Origin: an uncultured bacterium
Lineage (GTDB): Bacteria; Verrucomicrobiota; Kiritimatiellia; RFP12; UBA1067
DNA length: 16,934 bases
Direction of reading: 5' to 3'
NCBI GenBank assembly: GCA_902779075.1
Contig: CACZAK010000083.1
Location: 1 to 16,934 of the forward strand
Within the stretch, counting starts at the first letter, position 1. Each line of letters opens with the position of its first letter. Below, one piece after another: positions 1 to 6,949 of the stretch. The notes beneath the pieces are model-generated. The model saw only the letters and a list, made by a program, of their open reading frames with translations, ran no database searches and had not been told where the DNA came from. The position numbers and the translations under genes were made by a program.

Positions 1-2363
1 CCCGTGGACCAGTAGACCGGCTTGAAGTGCGACTTCGCGCTCTTCGCGCTCGGGCCCGTGTAGAGGACGAAGCCACCCTTCGCGAGCGCGGCCACCGCCT
101 CGTCAAAGGAGGAGGTTTCGAGGATTGTATCCGGCGGTCGCGGGGCGACCGCCCTACCATCTTGCTGTTGTACGCTTGCTGTCGTGGCGAACACCCAGAA
201 TGGCCAGTAGTTTCCATCGAAGCGCAGCATGAATTTCTTGCCGGCCATGTCGGCGGTAAGCGGTATGGACACTTCGCCAACCACACCGACATCGCCAGGG
301 TAGATCGTTTTCGGAAGGCGCAGTTTCCCATGAAGATAGCTCTCACCGAATGCATCTAAAGTCGGACGATCCTCCACGTAGTAATTCCACTCTTCGCCTT
401 CGAGGGACGGCTCTTCCGTACCATTGCGAACCAGGATCGTGGCCTTGTATGTCTCGCCCACGCTCCAGACATACTTCTCGAAGCGGGCAAGGCCTGCATA
501 CGACGTGAAGATTGTTTCGAAAAAAGGACGCGGCCGCATTCCCTCCACAGCCGGCTTGATGTCGTAAAAGCTGTCGCGCCAGCCGATCAACGCCTCACCC
601 TGCCCGGTGAAGTCCTGCACGCTCAGCAACTGCAGTCCTGCGCAAGAAGGCGTGCGCATGAAGCTTTCCACCTCTTCCTTGTACATCAGGCGGTTGAGGT
701 GGGCGGACGCCTTGCAGAAGCGCGGCCAGAAGCGTTCGGTACCGGACTTCACCGCCACGTCGCGATAGTGTTCGAGATTGTACGGACGCATCACGCCCGT
801 GTATTTTGCAAGCTCGTGCTTCCAGTCCACGTAGATCGGCCACTGTCCGATCTCGTGCGCCACCACAGGAAGACGGGTCTTGCCGTAAACATCCTCATAG
901 TCCCAATCCGTGGAGGGCCGGAACCGCCCGCGCACCATGCCCACTTCAGGGTGCCGGTGCGTCGTGGTGTAGTCGTCGCCTGGGGATATCTCCCTGGCCG
1001 TGGAGGCCAGGTACAGGCGGCTCGGATCGAACGCCCGGCAGTCGTTCATCCACTTGCCCATGACCTTGAAGTCGCTGCCGCCGAGTTCGTTGCCGATGCC
1101 GAGCGAGATGAAGGACGGCGAGTTGCCGCGCCTTTCAAGGATGTTGCGCAGCTCGTGCTGGACGAATCCGTCGATGGGCTTGCCGAAGCCCATCTTGTCG
1201 GCCGTCGTGTGCCAGCGGTCCACCCAGATGCCCGCCTCAACGACGCAGAACATGCCCAGTTCGTCCGCCGCGTCGAACGCGGCCTTGGGCGGCGTCCAGG
1301 AGTGGAAGCGGATCGTGTTGATGCCGTCCTGGTCGCGCAGCTTGCGGAACGTATTCAGCCACCATGCCTTGGTCGTGTCGGGCGCGCCCGTGAGCGGGAA
1401 GTGGCAGCAGTCGAGATTGCCGCGCATGAACCACTTGAAGCCGTTGATCCAGATCGCGTGGTCGTGCGCGGACACGCTGCGGAATCCAAAGCGTATCGTA
1501 TGCGTGAAATCAGTCTCGGCGTCGTGCAACACGAGCGAATAGAGATAAGGATGGTGTTCCGACCACGCCTCGGGCTCGTATTCAAGAAAGAGTTCGATAA
1601 GGTTGAAACCCCTGCGGTAGGGAGATGGTGGTTTGATGCTTCTTACACGCACGCTATTGCAATCCGGCGGCACGGCGTTTGCATGAAGCAAGCGTATGTT
1701 CCCATCGAGATCCTTCGCCTTGAACGACTCAGGCACTTCAACGACCAGTCGATGGTTTGCGGGCCATGAGGCAAATACGCGCGACTGCCTGAGCGCGCTC
1801 TGCCGCCGCAGTACAAATTCGCCCACGACGCCGTGCCACACGCTCTGCATCACGGGACCGTAGCTGTGCGCCCACTCCGAGAAGTTATAGCGGTTGGAGT
1901 TGTCGAGCGTGAGGCGGATCGTGTGGCGTCCCGGCTTCGTCAGACGCTGCGGAATCGGGTAGACGTGTTCGACGGCGAGCGAATCGCACGACCCGACCGC
2001 CTCGCCGTCGATGGCGAGTTCGGAATGGAGCATCACGCGCTCCATCACCAGTTCAAGAGGGTATCGCGCCTCTTCTTCCGTGAGCTCGATCTCACGCTCG
2101 TACACGGCCTTTCCGCGATACTGGTATTCGCGGGTCAACGCGCCCTTCGACTGGCGGACAGTGTCCTTCTCCCAGTCGGCGGCGGTCATGCGCCGTCCGA
2201 GCTTAGCGTCCGCGAGCGTGCCGGGAAGCCGTACGACGCCGGACAACCCCTCACCAGTGACGCGCCACGTTCCGGAAAGGTCCTTGACGGAATCCGCCGC
2301 CGCCGCAAAAGCGGCGAACAGTGCCGCCACCGCGCAAACCTTAGTTGTTCTTGTCGCATTCAT
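1..2363 (-). CDS. Secreted glycoside hydrolase family 2 enzyme (beta-galactosidase-like), C-terminus cut by window edge
   Basis: Reading from ATG 2363 gives 787 residues that run off the left edge. Residues 1-23 form a signal peptide (basic start, then an Ala-rich core ending AAAAD), so the enzyme is exported. About 27-190 is the jelly-roll sugar-binding domain, about 195-300 the immunoglobulin-like domain, and from about 301 the TIM barrel. The barrel carries GIGNELGG (acid/base Glu426) and VVAHEIGQW (probable nucleophile Glu504), both typical of clan GH-A/GH2. The start is supported by an AAAGGAG ribosome-binding site about 8 nt upstream and the signal peptide. It lies 14 bp after the MFS stop, so the two are probably co-transcribed. 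Family knowledge suggests a beta-galactosidase, but GH2 also includes beta-mannosidases and beta-glucuronidases, so the substrate is inferred. Residues about 735-744 (GRAVAPRPPD) come from an inserted palindromic element in a linker. The presence of both catalytic glutamates argues that the enzyme is active. Confidence 0.88.
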   Translation of the reverse strand, partial: MNATRTTKVCAVAALFAAFAAAADSVKDLSGTWRVTGEGLSGVVRLPGTLADAKLGRRMTAADWEKDTVRQSKGALTREYQYRGKAVYEREIELTEEEARYPLELVMERVMLHSELAIDGEAVGSCDSLAVEHVYPIPQRLTKPGRHTIRLTLDNSNRYNFSEWAHSYGPVMQSVWHGVVGEFVLRRQSALRQSRVFASWPANHRLVVEVPESFKAKDLDGNIRLLHANAVPPDCNSVRVRSIKPPSPYRRGFNLIELFLEYEPEAWSEHHPYLYSLVLHDAETDFTHTIRFGFRSVSAHDHAIWINGFKWFMRGNLDCCHFPLTGAPDTTKAWWLNTFRKLRDQDGINTIRFHSWTPPKAAFDAADELGMFCVVEAGIWVDRWHTTADKMGFGKPIDGFVQHELRNILERRGNSPSFISLGIGNELGGSDFKVMGKWMNDCRAFDPSRLYLASTAREISPGDDYTTTHRHPEVGMVRGRFRPSTDWDYEDVYGKTRLPVVAHEIGQWPIYVDWKHELAKYTGVMRPYNLEHYRDVAVKSGTERFWPRFCKASAHLNRLMYKEEVESFMRTPSCAGLQLLSVQDFTGQGEALIGWRDSFYDIKPAVEGMRPRPFFETIFTSYAGLARFEKYVWSVGETYKATILVRNGTEEPSLEGEEWNYYVEDRPTLDAFGESYLHGKLRLPKTIYPGDVGVVGEVSIPLTADMAGKKFMLRFDGNYWPFWVFATTASVQQQDGRAVAPRPPDTILETSSFDEAVAALAKGGFVLYTGPSAKSAKSHFKPVYWST
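133..158 (-). repeat. Single in-frame copy of the GC-rich palindromic element inside the GH2 gene
   Basis: The minus strand reads GGTAGG, then GGCGGTCGC, loop CCC, then GCGACCGCC (the last G of GGTAGGG is also the first stem base), giving a perfect 9-bp stem. It is translated in frame as GRAVAPRPP between the beta-sandwich strand ending FATTASVQQQ and the following domain. The same sequence occurs four times at 2971-3104 and as a variant at 15511-15536. Relative to its host gene, this copy is in the opposite orientation to those in the MFS and propeller genes. Confidence 0.88.
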
Positions 2364-2377
2364 GCGCAACACTCCTT

Positions 2378-3697
2378 TCAATTGAGTTCTCTGCCTTTTG
2401 TTTCTTTTAGGAAAAATGCCGTGACGACGAAGCCGACAACGCATATCGCGGCGTACAACCAGAACGTTCCCGCAGCCTTGAGGGCCTCGTTGATTGGCTT
2501 GAACGTGAGCGTAAGCCCGAAGCACGAGATCCACAACGACGCCACCGCGACCGACATCGCAGTGCCGCGCACGCGGTCCGGGAATATCTCGCTCAACACC
2601 ACCCACGTGATCGGCGCGAGCGTCATCGCGTAGCACGCGATCGCAGCCATAACCACGATCAGGACGGCAACGCCCTTCACCTCGAAATGGTAGCAGCAGC
2701 CGAGGATCGTGTAGAGGGCCGCGAGCCCGCCCGCGCCGAGCAGCATCAGCGGACGCCGCCCCCATTTGTCGACAAGACACATCGCCGCGACCGTAAACGC
2801 GCAGTTGACGATACCTGTTATCACCTGATTGAACATCACGCCCGAAACGTCGTAACCCGCCGCCTTGAATATCTCCTCTGCGTAGTTGAACACCACGTTG
2901 ATGCCACACCACTGCTGGAACGCCGCAAGGAAAACGCCAAGCGCCAGAATGGGCCATACGCTCCGCCACCGGTAGGGCGGTCGCCCCGCGACCGCCGCGT
3001 CACCCCGGTAGGGCGGTCGCCCCGCGACCGCCGCATCGCCCCGGTAGGGCGGTCGCCCCGCGACCGCCGCATCGCCCCGGTAGGGCGGTCGCCCCGCGGC
3101 CGCCGCATGCCACCTCGGACTCTCCGGGATGAAGAACGCCAGTATGAGGAAGAGCGCCGCCGGCACTGTCTCCGCGCCGAACATGACGCGCCATGAGATA
3201 TCGCTCGTCACCGTGAGGAAAACAAGGTAGTTCGCCAACTGCGCGAAGATGATACCCAGCACTATCGTGAGCTGATTCACCGAAACGAGCCGCCCGCGCA
3301 TCTCCGGCGGCGAGACTTCGGCGATGTAGACCGGCGAGACGTTTGACGCAAGCCCGATTCCCACGCCGCCCAGGATGCGAGCGGCGATGAACGACCAGTA
3401 ACCCGTGGCGAACGCTGTCCACAATGCGCTCACAGTGAAACAGATCGCAGCGAAGATGAGCGACGGCTTGCGTCCGAACCGGTCCGGCAGCCATCCGAGT
3501 CCGATGGCGCCGCCGATGCATCCCAGTACGGCAGACCCCATCGCGAACCCGGACTCCCATGCCTTAGATGGATCGTTCAGCCCGAAATACGGTTCGTAGA
3601 ACGGCTTCGCGCCTCCAATCACCACCCAGTCGTAGCCGAAGAGCAATCCGCCCATCGCCGCCACGAGACACACCATCATCAGTTTCGTCTTAGACAT
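2378..3697 (-). CDS. MFS sugar porter (XylE-like), with the intracellular loop made of 12-residue repeats
   Basis: A 439-residue inner-membrane proton-coupled sugar transporter of the sugar porter family. Family signatures in order: GGLLFGYD (about 16-23) in TM1, DRFGRKPS (72-79), ARILGGVGIG (106-115) with PVYIAEVSPPEMRG (122-135), PESPRW (191-196), FQQWCGINVV (260-269) in TM7, DKWGRRP (310-316), SEIFPDRVRG (369-378), and terminal KETKGREL. Twelve TM segments are expected. The start follows AAGGAGAAG at good spacing, and GH2 follows 14 bp downstream, so this is an import-plus-hydrolase operon. Oddity: residues about 198-243, where relatives have the helical intracellular domain between TM6 and TM7, are nearly all repeats of GRPPYRGDAAVA encoded by a 36-bp tandem palindromic element. 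From memory of E. coli XylE (about 60 residues between PESPRW and FQQ), the 63 residues here keep the loop length but not its sequence. The sugar is unknown; galactose, fucose or xylose would fit the context. Confidence 0.9.
   Translation of the reverse strand: MSKTKLMMVCLVAAMGGLLFGYDWVVIGGAKPFYEPYFGLNDPSKAWESGFAMGSAVLGCIGGAIGLGWLPDRFGRKPSLIFAAICFTVSALWTAFATGYWSFIAARILGGVGIGLASNVSPVYIAEVSPPEMRGRLVSVNQLTIVLGIIFAQLANYLVFLTVTSDISWRVMFGAETVPAALFLILAFFIPESPRWHAAAAGRPPYRGDAAVAGRPPYRGDAAVAGRPPYRGDAAVAGRPPYRWRSVWPILALGVFLAAFQQWCGINVVFNYAEEIFKAAGYDVSGVMFNQVITGIVNCAFTVAAMCLVDKWGRRPLMLLGAGGLAALYTILGCCYHFEVKGVAVLIVVMAAIACYAMTLAPITWVVLSEIFPDRVRGTAMSVAVASLWISCFGLTLTFKPINEALKAAGTFWLYAAICVVGFVVTAFFLKETKGRELN
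2971..3104 (+). repeat. Four tandem 36-bp units of the palindromic element, in frame inside the MFS gene
   Basis: Units begin at 2971, 3007, 3043 and 3079, exactly 36 bp apart. Each has 26 bp of element (GGTAGG, stem GGCGGTCGC, loop CCC, stem GCGACCGCC, the stem sharing its first G with the leader). Units one to three are each followed by a 10-bp joint (GCGTCACCCC or GCATCGCCCC). The fourth unit has one stem change, GCGGCCGCC. Because 36 is a multiple of three, the minus-strand reading adds 12 residues per unit and keeps the transporter frame open. Near identity between units indicates recent expansion or strong homogenisation. Not a CRISPR: there are no unique spacers. Confidence 0.95.
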
Positions 3698-3742
3698 TTC
3701 TTCTCCTTGTATTGATTAATGCAGCAGAGATAAAGCGAGGCT

Positions 3743-3771
3743 ATTGTAGCATTTTTTATCTCCAACGCCAA
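3743..3771 (-). promoter_or_regulatory. Sigma70-like promoter of the MFS-GH2 operon
   Basis: On the minus strand, TTGGCG (3766-3771), a 17-bp spacer and TACAAT (3743-3748), with an extended -10 TG one base before it. The predicted transcript starts near 3736, giving a leader of about 40 nt with AAGGAGAAG before the MFS ATG. The -35 begins 6 bp from the dyad cluster at 3778-3870, which suggests regulated expression. Confidence 0.6.
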
Positions 3772-3777
3772 CAACTT

Positions 3778-3870
3778 TTAGCACCTAAGTCAGAAATCTT
3801 GATTTAGGTGCTAATTTTTGGCATCAGATTTTTTAGCACCTAAGTACACTAATACCGACTTAGGTGCTAA
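3778..3870. promoter_or_regulatory. Cluster of four TTAG-N3-CTAA dyads forming two inverted repeats upstream of the MFS promoter
   Basis: The first inverted repeat has arms TTAGCACCTAAGT (3778-3790) and ATTTAGGTGCTAA (3802-3814), with one mismatch. The second has arms TTAGCACCTAAGT (3833-3845) and ACTTAGGTGCTAA (3858-3870), perfectly paired over 13 bp with a 12-nt loop. Each arm also holds its own 11-bp dyad TTAG-CAC-CTAA (or TTAG-GTG-CTAA). This gives four sites centred at about 3783, 3809, 3838 and 3865. They sit immediately upstream of the predicted -35, where multiple operators for a dimeric regulator would be expected. Only the first repeat, read on the plus strand, is followed by a T run. 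No plus-strand gene lies nearby, so a terminator role is the weaker reading. Confidence 0.6.
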
Positions 3871-3943
3871 CTTTCTGACTGAAAAAGTCCTCCATTGCCT
3901 TATTGACTCACTTGTCCGCCATCGGCACCACGCGGTCGATCTA

Positions 3944-4767
3944 CTATTTGAGCGGCAGGATGGACGCGCCGTCGATAACCGTGAAACGCGCGTCGCACCA
4001 GTCGGCGTGATCGTAGCTGATGCCGTCGCAAGCGTCGCAGGCGGAAAGTTCAACGATTTTAGCGCCGGCGAGATCCGCATGAAGACAGTACGGCGGCGTT
4101 CCGGCGTGCATGACAGGCGATTCGGCCACGCGTTTCCCGTCCGCATCCACGATGAACTTCACGCTTCCCAAATTCTTTCCGGCCGCCGCATCCACGCCCA
4201 CCATCGCGTCGAATGCGAGTACCTTTCCGCCACAATCAATCTCATAGCGCGAGACGGCGTGGGAACCCACACCGCGTTTGAAGGCCGTGCCGCCGGGTCG
4301 AAGCGCATTACCGACGATCGAGCGGTTCTTCTGGGGCTTGCCCCATCCGCAGCTCATGCCAGAAAGGTCCATTTCGTCAAGCCAGACGGTACTCGTTTTC
4401 TGCACCGCGCGCGCGGACGGTGTGACGTCAGCAACACGCCGGACCTCGAACACGGCCGAGTCGAACTTGCCGGAAAGTTTGACAGGCATCCCCTTCTCCA
4501 TGAGTTCGCGTCCGGTGCGCGGAGTAGCGGACAGTTCCGCGTGAAGCGTCGCGCCCTTGTTGATCTCCGCCACGACGTACTTTGCATCGGAATCCACCCC
4601 GCGCAGACGCAGCGTCTTCGCCGCCACGATGTCTTTGTTGAGTCCGAGCGCGAACAGCGCCGCGCCGGACTTGTCTTCGCTCACGTACATGAGCGCGGCC
4701 ATCTTTCCGCCGCCCCGCAGACGGCCGCTGCGGCCACCGCCGCCAAAGTTACAATGCTTCTGCGCAT
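3944..4767 (-). pseudogene. Internally deleted GH36-type alpha-galactosidase remnant with C-terminal NPCBM domain
   Basis: Two parts of one gene remain. The 5' part starts at ATG 4767 and encodes a clear signal peptide (MRRSIVTLAAVAAAAVCGAAE) but stops at 4681. The 3' part, in a different frame, begins in sequence with ATG 4702 and runs 252 residues to 3944. Its residues 1-95 (MYVSEDKSG, LRLRGVDSDAKY, GRELMEKGMPVKL, FDSAVFEV) match the C-terminal beta-sandwich of GH36 alpha-galactosidases. Residues about 104-250 (VWLDEMDLSGMSCGWGKPQ, RGVGSHAVSRYEIDCGG, FDAMVGVDA) look like an NPCBM carbohydrate-binding domain. The catalytic barrel, several hundred residues, is absent. The simplest reading is an internal deletion near 4700-4720 joining the signal sequence to the C-terminal domain out of frame. 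If ATG 4702 is used, a short cytoplasmic binding protein could still be made, but without export. Family assignment is from motif memory. Confidence 0.75.
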
Positions 4768-4955
4768 GGTATTACCTCACCAGAAGCATGAATCCGCACG
4801 GAGGCATCCGGCTCGCCGTTCTTAGGAGAGGGCGGCGGCGCTTCGTAGATGAACGCCAGGCTCCCCGTCCCCGCGCTTGCGAGCAATGCGGCACCGCAGG
4901 CCGCGATGCATGCGGCCGAGATCGCGGCCGCCCCGTTGCGTAATCTTGTCTTCAT
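4749..4955 (-). pseudogene. Orphan 5' end of the fucosidase gene fused to the tail of a lost surface-protein gene
   Basis: This 68-residue reading frame starts with the same 54 residues as the intact fucosidase, including the signal peptide and the linker PPPSPKNGEPDASVR, with one substitution (Asn to Tyr at 37). It then shifts into unrelated sequence and stops at 4749. In another frame the sequence after the joint reads GFMLLVR followed by TAA (4772-4774). That is nearly the same as GFMLIVR, the last residues of the large surface protein at 6950. This TAA lies 4 nt before the signal-peptide ATG of the GH36 remnant. So the fragment is a joint between a duplicated fucosidase start and the very end of a vanished surface-protein gene. 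It probably has no function, though it retains a good ribosome-binding site and an export signal. Confidence 0.8.
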
Positions 4956-4968
4956 TGCATCTTCCTTT
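4794..4968 (-). repeat. 175-bp duplication of the fucosidase 5' region (copy near the GH36 remnant)
   Basis: Bases 4794-4968 match 6742-6916 with two differences by eye (a T/A change near 4846 and an A/G change near 4903). The copy covers the ribosome-binding site, the signal peptide and the linker as far as codon 54. Outside these limits the two places differ at once. The offset is 1,948 bp, in direct orientation. The high identity points to a recent event. Confidence 0.95.
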
Positions 4969-5001
4969 ATGTCCACCAGCAAAGATCGCTGGAAATTGGA
5001 A

Positions 5002-6903
5002 TCACTGGCGCTTTGCAGGCATGACGATGTCGATCTCGGCAAGGGCCACGCGGTCGTTCGCCTCCAAGGCGTGGGTGGCCGTGAAGCGGAAATAGCGGGC
5101 CTTGACGGGGCCGGCGAACGTCACGCGCTGCTTCTGCGGGTTGGCCGCGATGTTGCCGAACTCGCCGGACGCCGCCATGATCCATGTCCTGCCGTCGCCG
5201 GAGACGTGGAACTCGTAGCCGTCCACCATTCCGTGCCTGCACCCGTCCATGCGCGGCACATAGTCGAAGCCGCCCATCGCCAGCTCCGCGCCGCAGTCCA
5301 CGGTGAAGCTCTGCGGCGGCGGCAGAGGCGCCGCTCCGGACGCATGGGAATGCCACAGCGTGCGATAGCTGCCGTCGATGGCGCTGCGGGCGTTGCGCGG
5401 GGCCGCGCACGTCTCGCCGACGATGCGCCAGGCCGACTTGTCGTACGTGTCGGGGGCGCGCGCCGTGTCGGGCGCGCGCGCGACCTCTCCCTCCACGGCC
5501 TTCGCGCGGCGCAGCGCCACCGGAAAGATCTGCGGCGGCGCGATGCCGTCAAGCGTCACGCGGATCCGGCCGTACTTCACGCCGGGGACGCGCGCAAGGC
5601 GGCGGTGGCCCACCGTCGTGCCGCGCGCCACCACGTTCCATCCGCCCTCGCCGTCGGGCGCCTCGACGGCGAAGGACGCCACTCTCTGCCCCTCCGCGAT
5701 CCTCTCCCTGATGTCCACGCAGTTGAACTCCGCGGGCGTCTTCAGCTCGATCTCCGCGACGAGCCTGTTCCCTTCGCGCCTTTCCGCCGTCTTGGCTCCG
5801 TCCGCGAAGTCGCGCGAGTTGAAGTCGCGCACCCATTCGCCGAACTCCGCAAGGCGCCTCGCGTCGTCGTCGCACACGCGCCCCTCCACGTCCGGCGCGA
5901 CGCCGATGTTCATCACGGCCCCGCGCCCCACCGTCTCGAAGTATATCTTCACGAGGCGGGCGAGCGACTTGGGCTTCTCGTTCGCGTGCCAGTACCATCC
6001 GCGCCTGAGCGGGAAGTCCGCCTCGGACGGAACCCACTTCATCTCGCCGTCGTCCCCCCTGTGCGCGCACCACCACGTCTCCGGGCTCACCCCGCTTTCG
6101 TTCCCGCACCAGATCGACGACCACCCTCCGATGCCGCCGCCGAACACGATTGACGTCGGATGCTTCTCGTGCATGATCTTCAGCAGATCGTGATAGCGGT
6201 AGTAGCCGGCCGGTATCGACCTTCTCTCGCCCCTGCCGCCGTTCGCGCCGCCATACCACCCGGTGCCGCCGTTCGCGCCGTCCAGCCACATCTCGCACAG
6301 TTCGCCGTAGTTGTCCATCAGGTCGTTCCACTGCGCGAAGAAGTAGTCCACGTAGGCGGGCGTCGCGTAGGAGCCCTGGCGCCTGTCCCACGGCGCAAGA
6401 TACACGCCGAACTTCATGCCCTTCGCGCGGCACGCGTCGGCAAGCTCGCGCACGAGGTCGCGCCCCGTGTTGGGCGCGGGCACGGCGGCCATCGAGTACT
6501 CGAGGTTGTTCGTGGCGGGCCAGAGGCAGAAGCCGTCGATGTGCTTCGCCACGAGCACCACGCTCCTGATCTCCGCGGCCTTCATGGCGTCGGCCCACTG
6601 CGCGGGGTCGAGCCTCTTCGCGGTGACCTTGGACGGCGGCACGTTGCCGAAACCCCACTCCTGGCCGGTGTAGGGGTTGAGGCCCCAGCTGACGAGCGCC
6701 ATGATCTCGCGCGCCTGGTATTCGAGGTGCGCCCTGGTGGGCCGCACGGAGGCATCCGGCTCGCCGTTCTTAGGAGAGGGCGGCGGCGCTTCGTTGATGA
6801 ACGCCAGGCTCCCCGTCCCCGCGCTTGCGAGCAATGCGGCGCCGCAGGCCGCGATGCATGCGGCCGAGATCGCGGCCGCCCCGTTGCGTAATCTTGTCTT
6901 CAT
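5002..6903 (-). CDS. Secreted GH29 alpha-L-fucosidase with C-terminal F5/8-type (CBM32-like) domains
   Basis: A 633-residue exported glycosidase that should release alpha-linked L-fucose from glycans. Residues 1-35 are a long Ala-rich signal peptide, followed by a Pro-rich linker. The GH29 barrel runs from about 60 to 370. It contains MALVSWGLNPYTGQEWG, KHIDGFCLWP (120-129), KFGVYLAPWD, and ELCEMWLDGANG, whose Asp208 is the expected nucleophile; the WLDGANG form resembles the GH29-B (1,3/1,4-fucosidase) type. The segment about 385-485 and the end (about 495-625, with WRIVGETCA, YRTLWHSH, YFRFTATH) look like two beta-sandwich domains of F5/8 type C, likely glycan-binding. The start follows GGAAGA, 46 bp after the stop of the surface-protein gene. 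Oddity: most GH29 enzymes have KHHDGF with two active-site histidines; here the second is Ile122, which could alter specificity or activity. The first 54 codons are duplicated downstream. Confidence 0.9.
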   Translation of the reverse strand: MKTRLRNGAAAISAACIAACGAALLASAGTGSLAFINEAPPPSPKNGEPDASVRPTRAHLEYQAREIMALVSWGLNPYTGQEWGFGNVPPSKVTAKRLDPAQWADAMKAAEIRSVVLVAKHIDGFCLWPATNNLEYSMAAVPAPNTGRDLVRELADACRAKGMKFGVYLAPWDRRQGSYATPAYVDYFFAQWNDLMDNYGELCEMWLDGANGGTGWYGGANGGRGERRSIPAGYYRYHDLLKIMHEKHPTSIVFGGGIGGWSSIWCGNESGVSPETWWCAHRGDDGEMKWVPSEADFPLRRGWYWHANEKPKSLARLVKIYFETVGRGAVMNIGVAPDVEGRVCDDDARRLAEFGEWVRDFNSRDFADGAKTAERREGNRLVAEIELKTPAEFNCVDIRERIAEGQRVASFAVEAPDGEGGWNVVARGTTVGHRRLARVPGVKYGRIRVTLDGIAPPQIFPVALRRAKAVEGEVARAPDTARAPDTYDKSAWRIVGETCAAPRNARSAIDGSYRTLWHSHASGAAPLPPPQSFTVDCGAELAMGGFDYVPRMDGCRHGMVDGYEFHVSGDGRTWIMAASGEFGNIAANPQKQRVTFAGPVKARYFRFTATHALEANDRVALAEIDIVMPAKRQ

Positions 6904-6916
6904 TGCATCTTCCTTT
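6742..6916 (-). repeat. 175-bp direct duplication, parental copy at the start of the fucosidase gene
   Basis: This is the counterpart of 4794-4968. It is taken as the parent because here the signal peptide continues into an intact GH29 domain. Confidence 0.95.
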
Positions 6917-6949
6917 CCTGGATTTTCGTTTTCCCGCCGGGACGGTTTT

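Noticed and set aside
2971..3104. Possible CRISPR array (36-bp period)
   Set aside because: The 10-bp joints between units are nearly identical, not unique spacers, and the array is in frame inside a transporter gene.
3778..3819. Rho-independent terminator (hairpin plus TTTTT on the plus strand)
   Set aside because: No plus-strand gene ends there; the hairpin belongs to a cluster of repeated dyads beside a minus-strand promoter.
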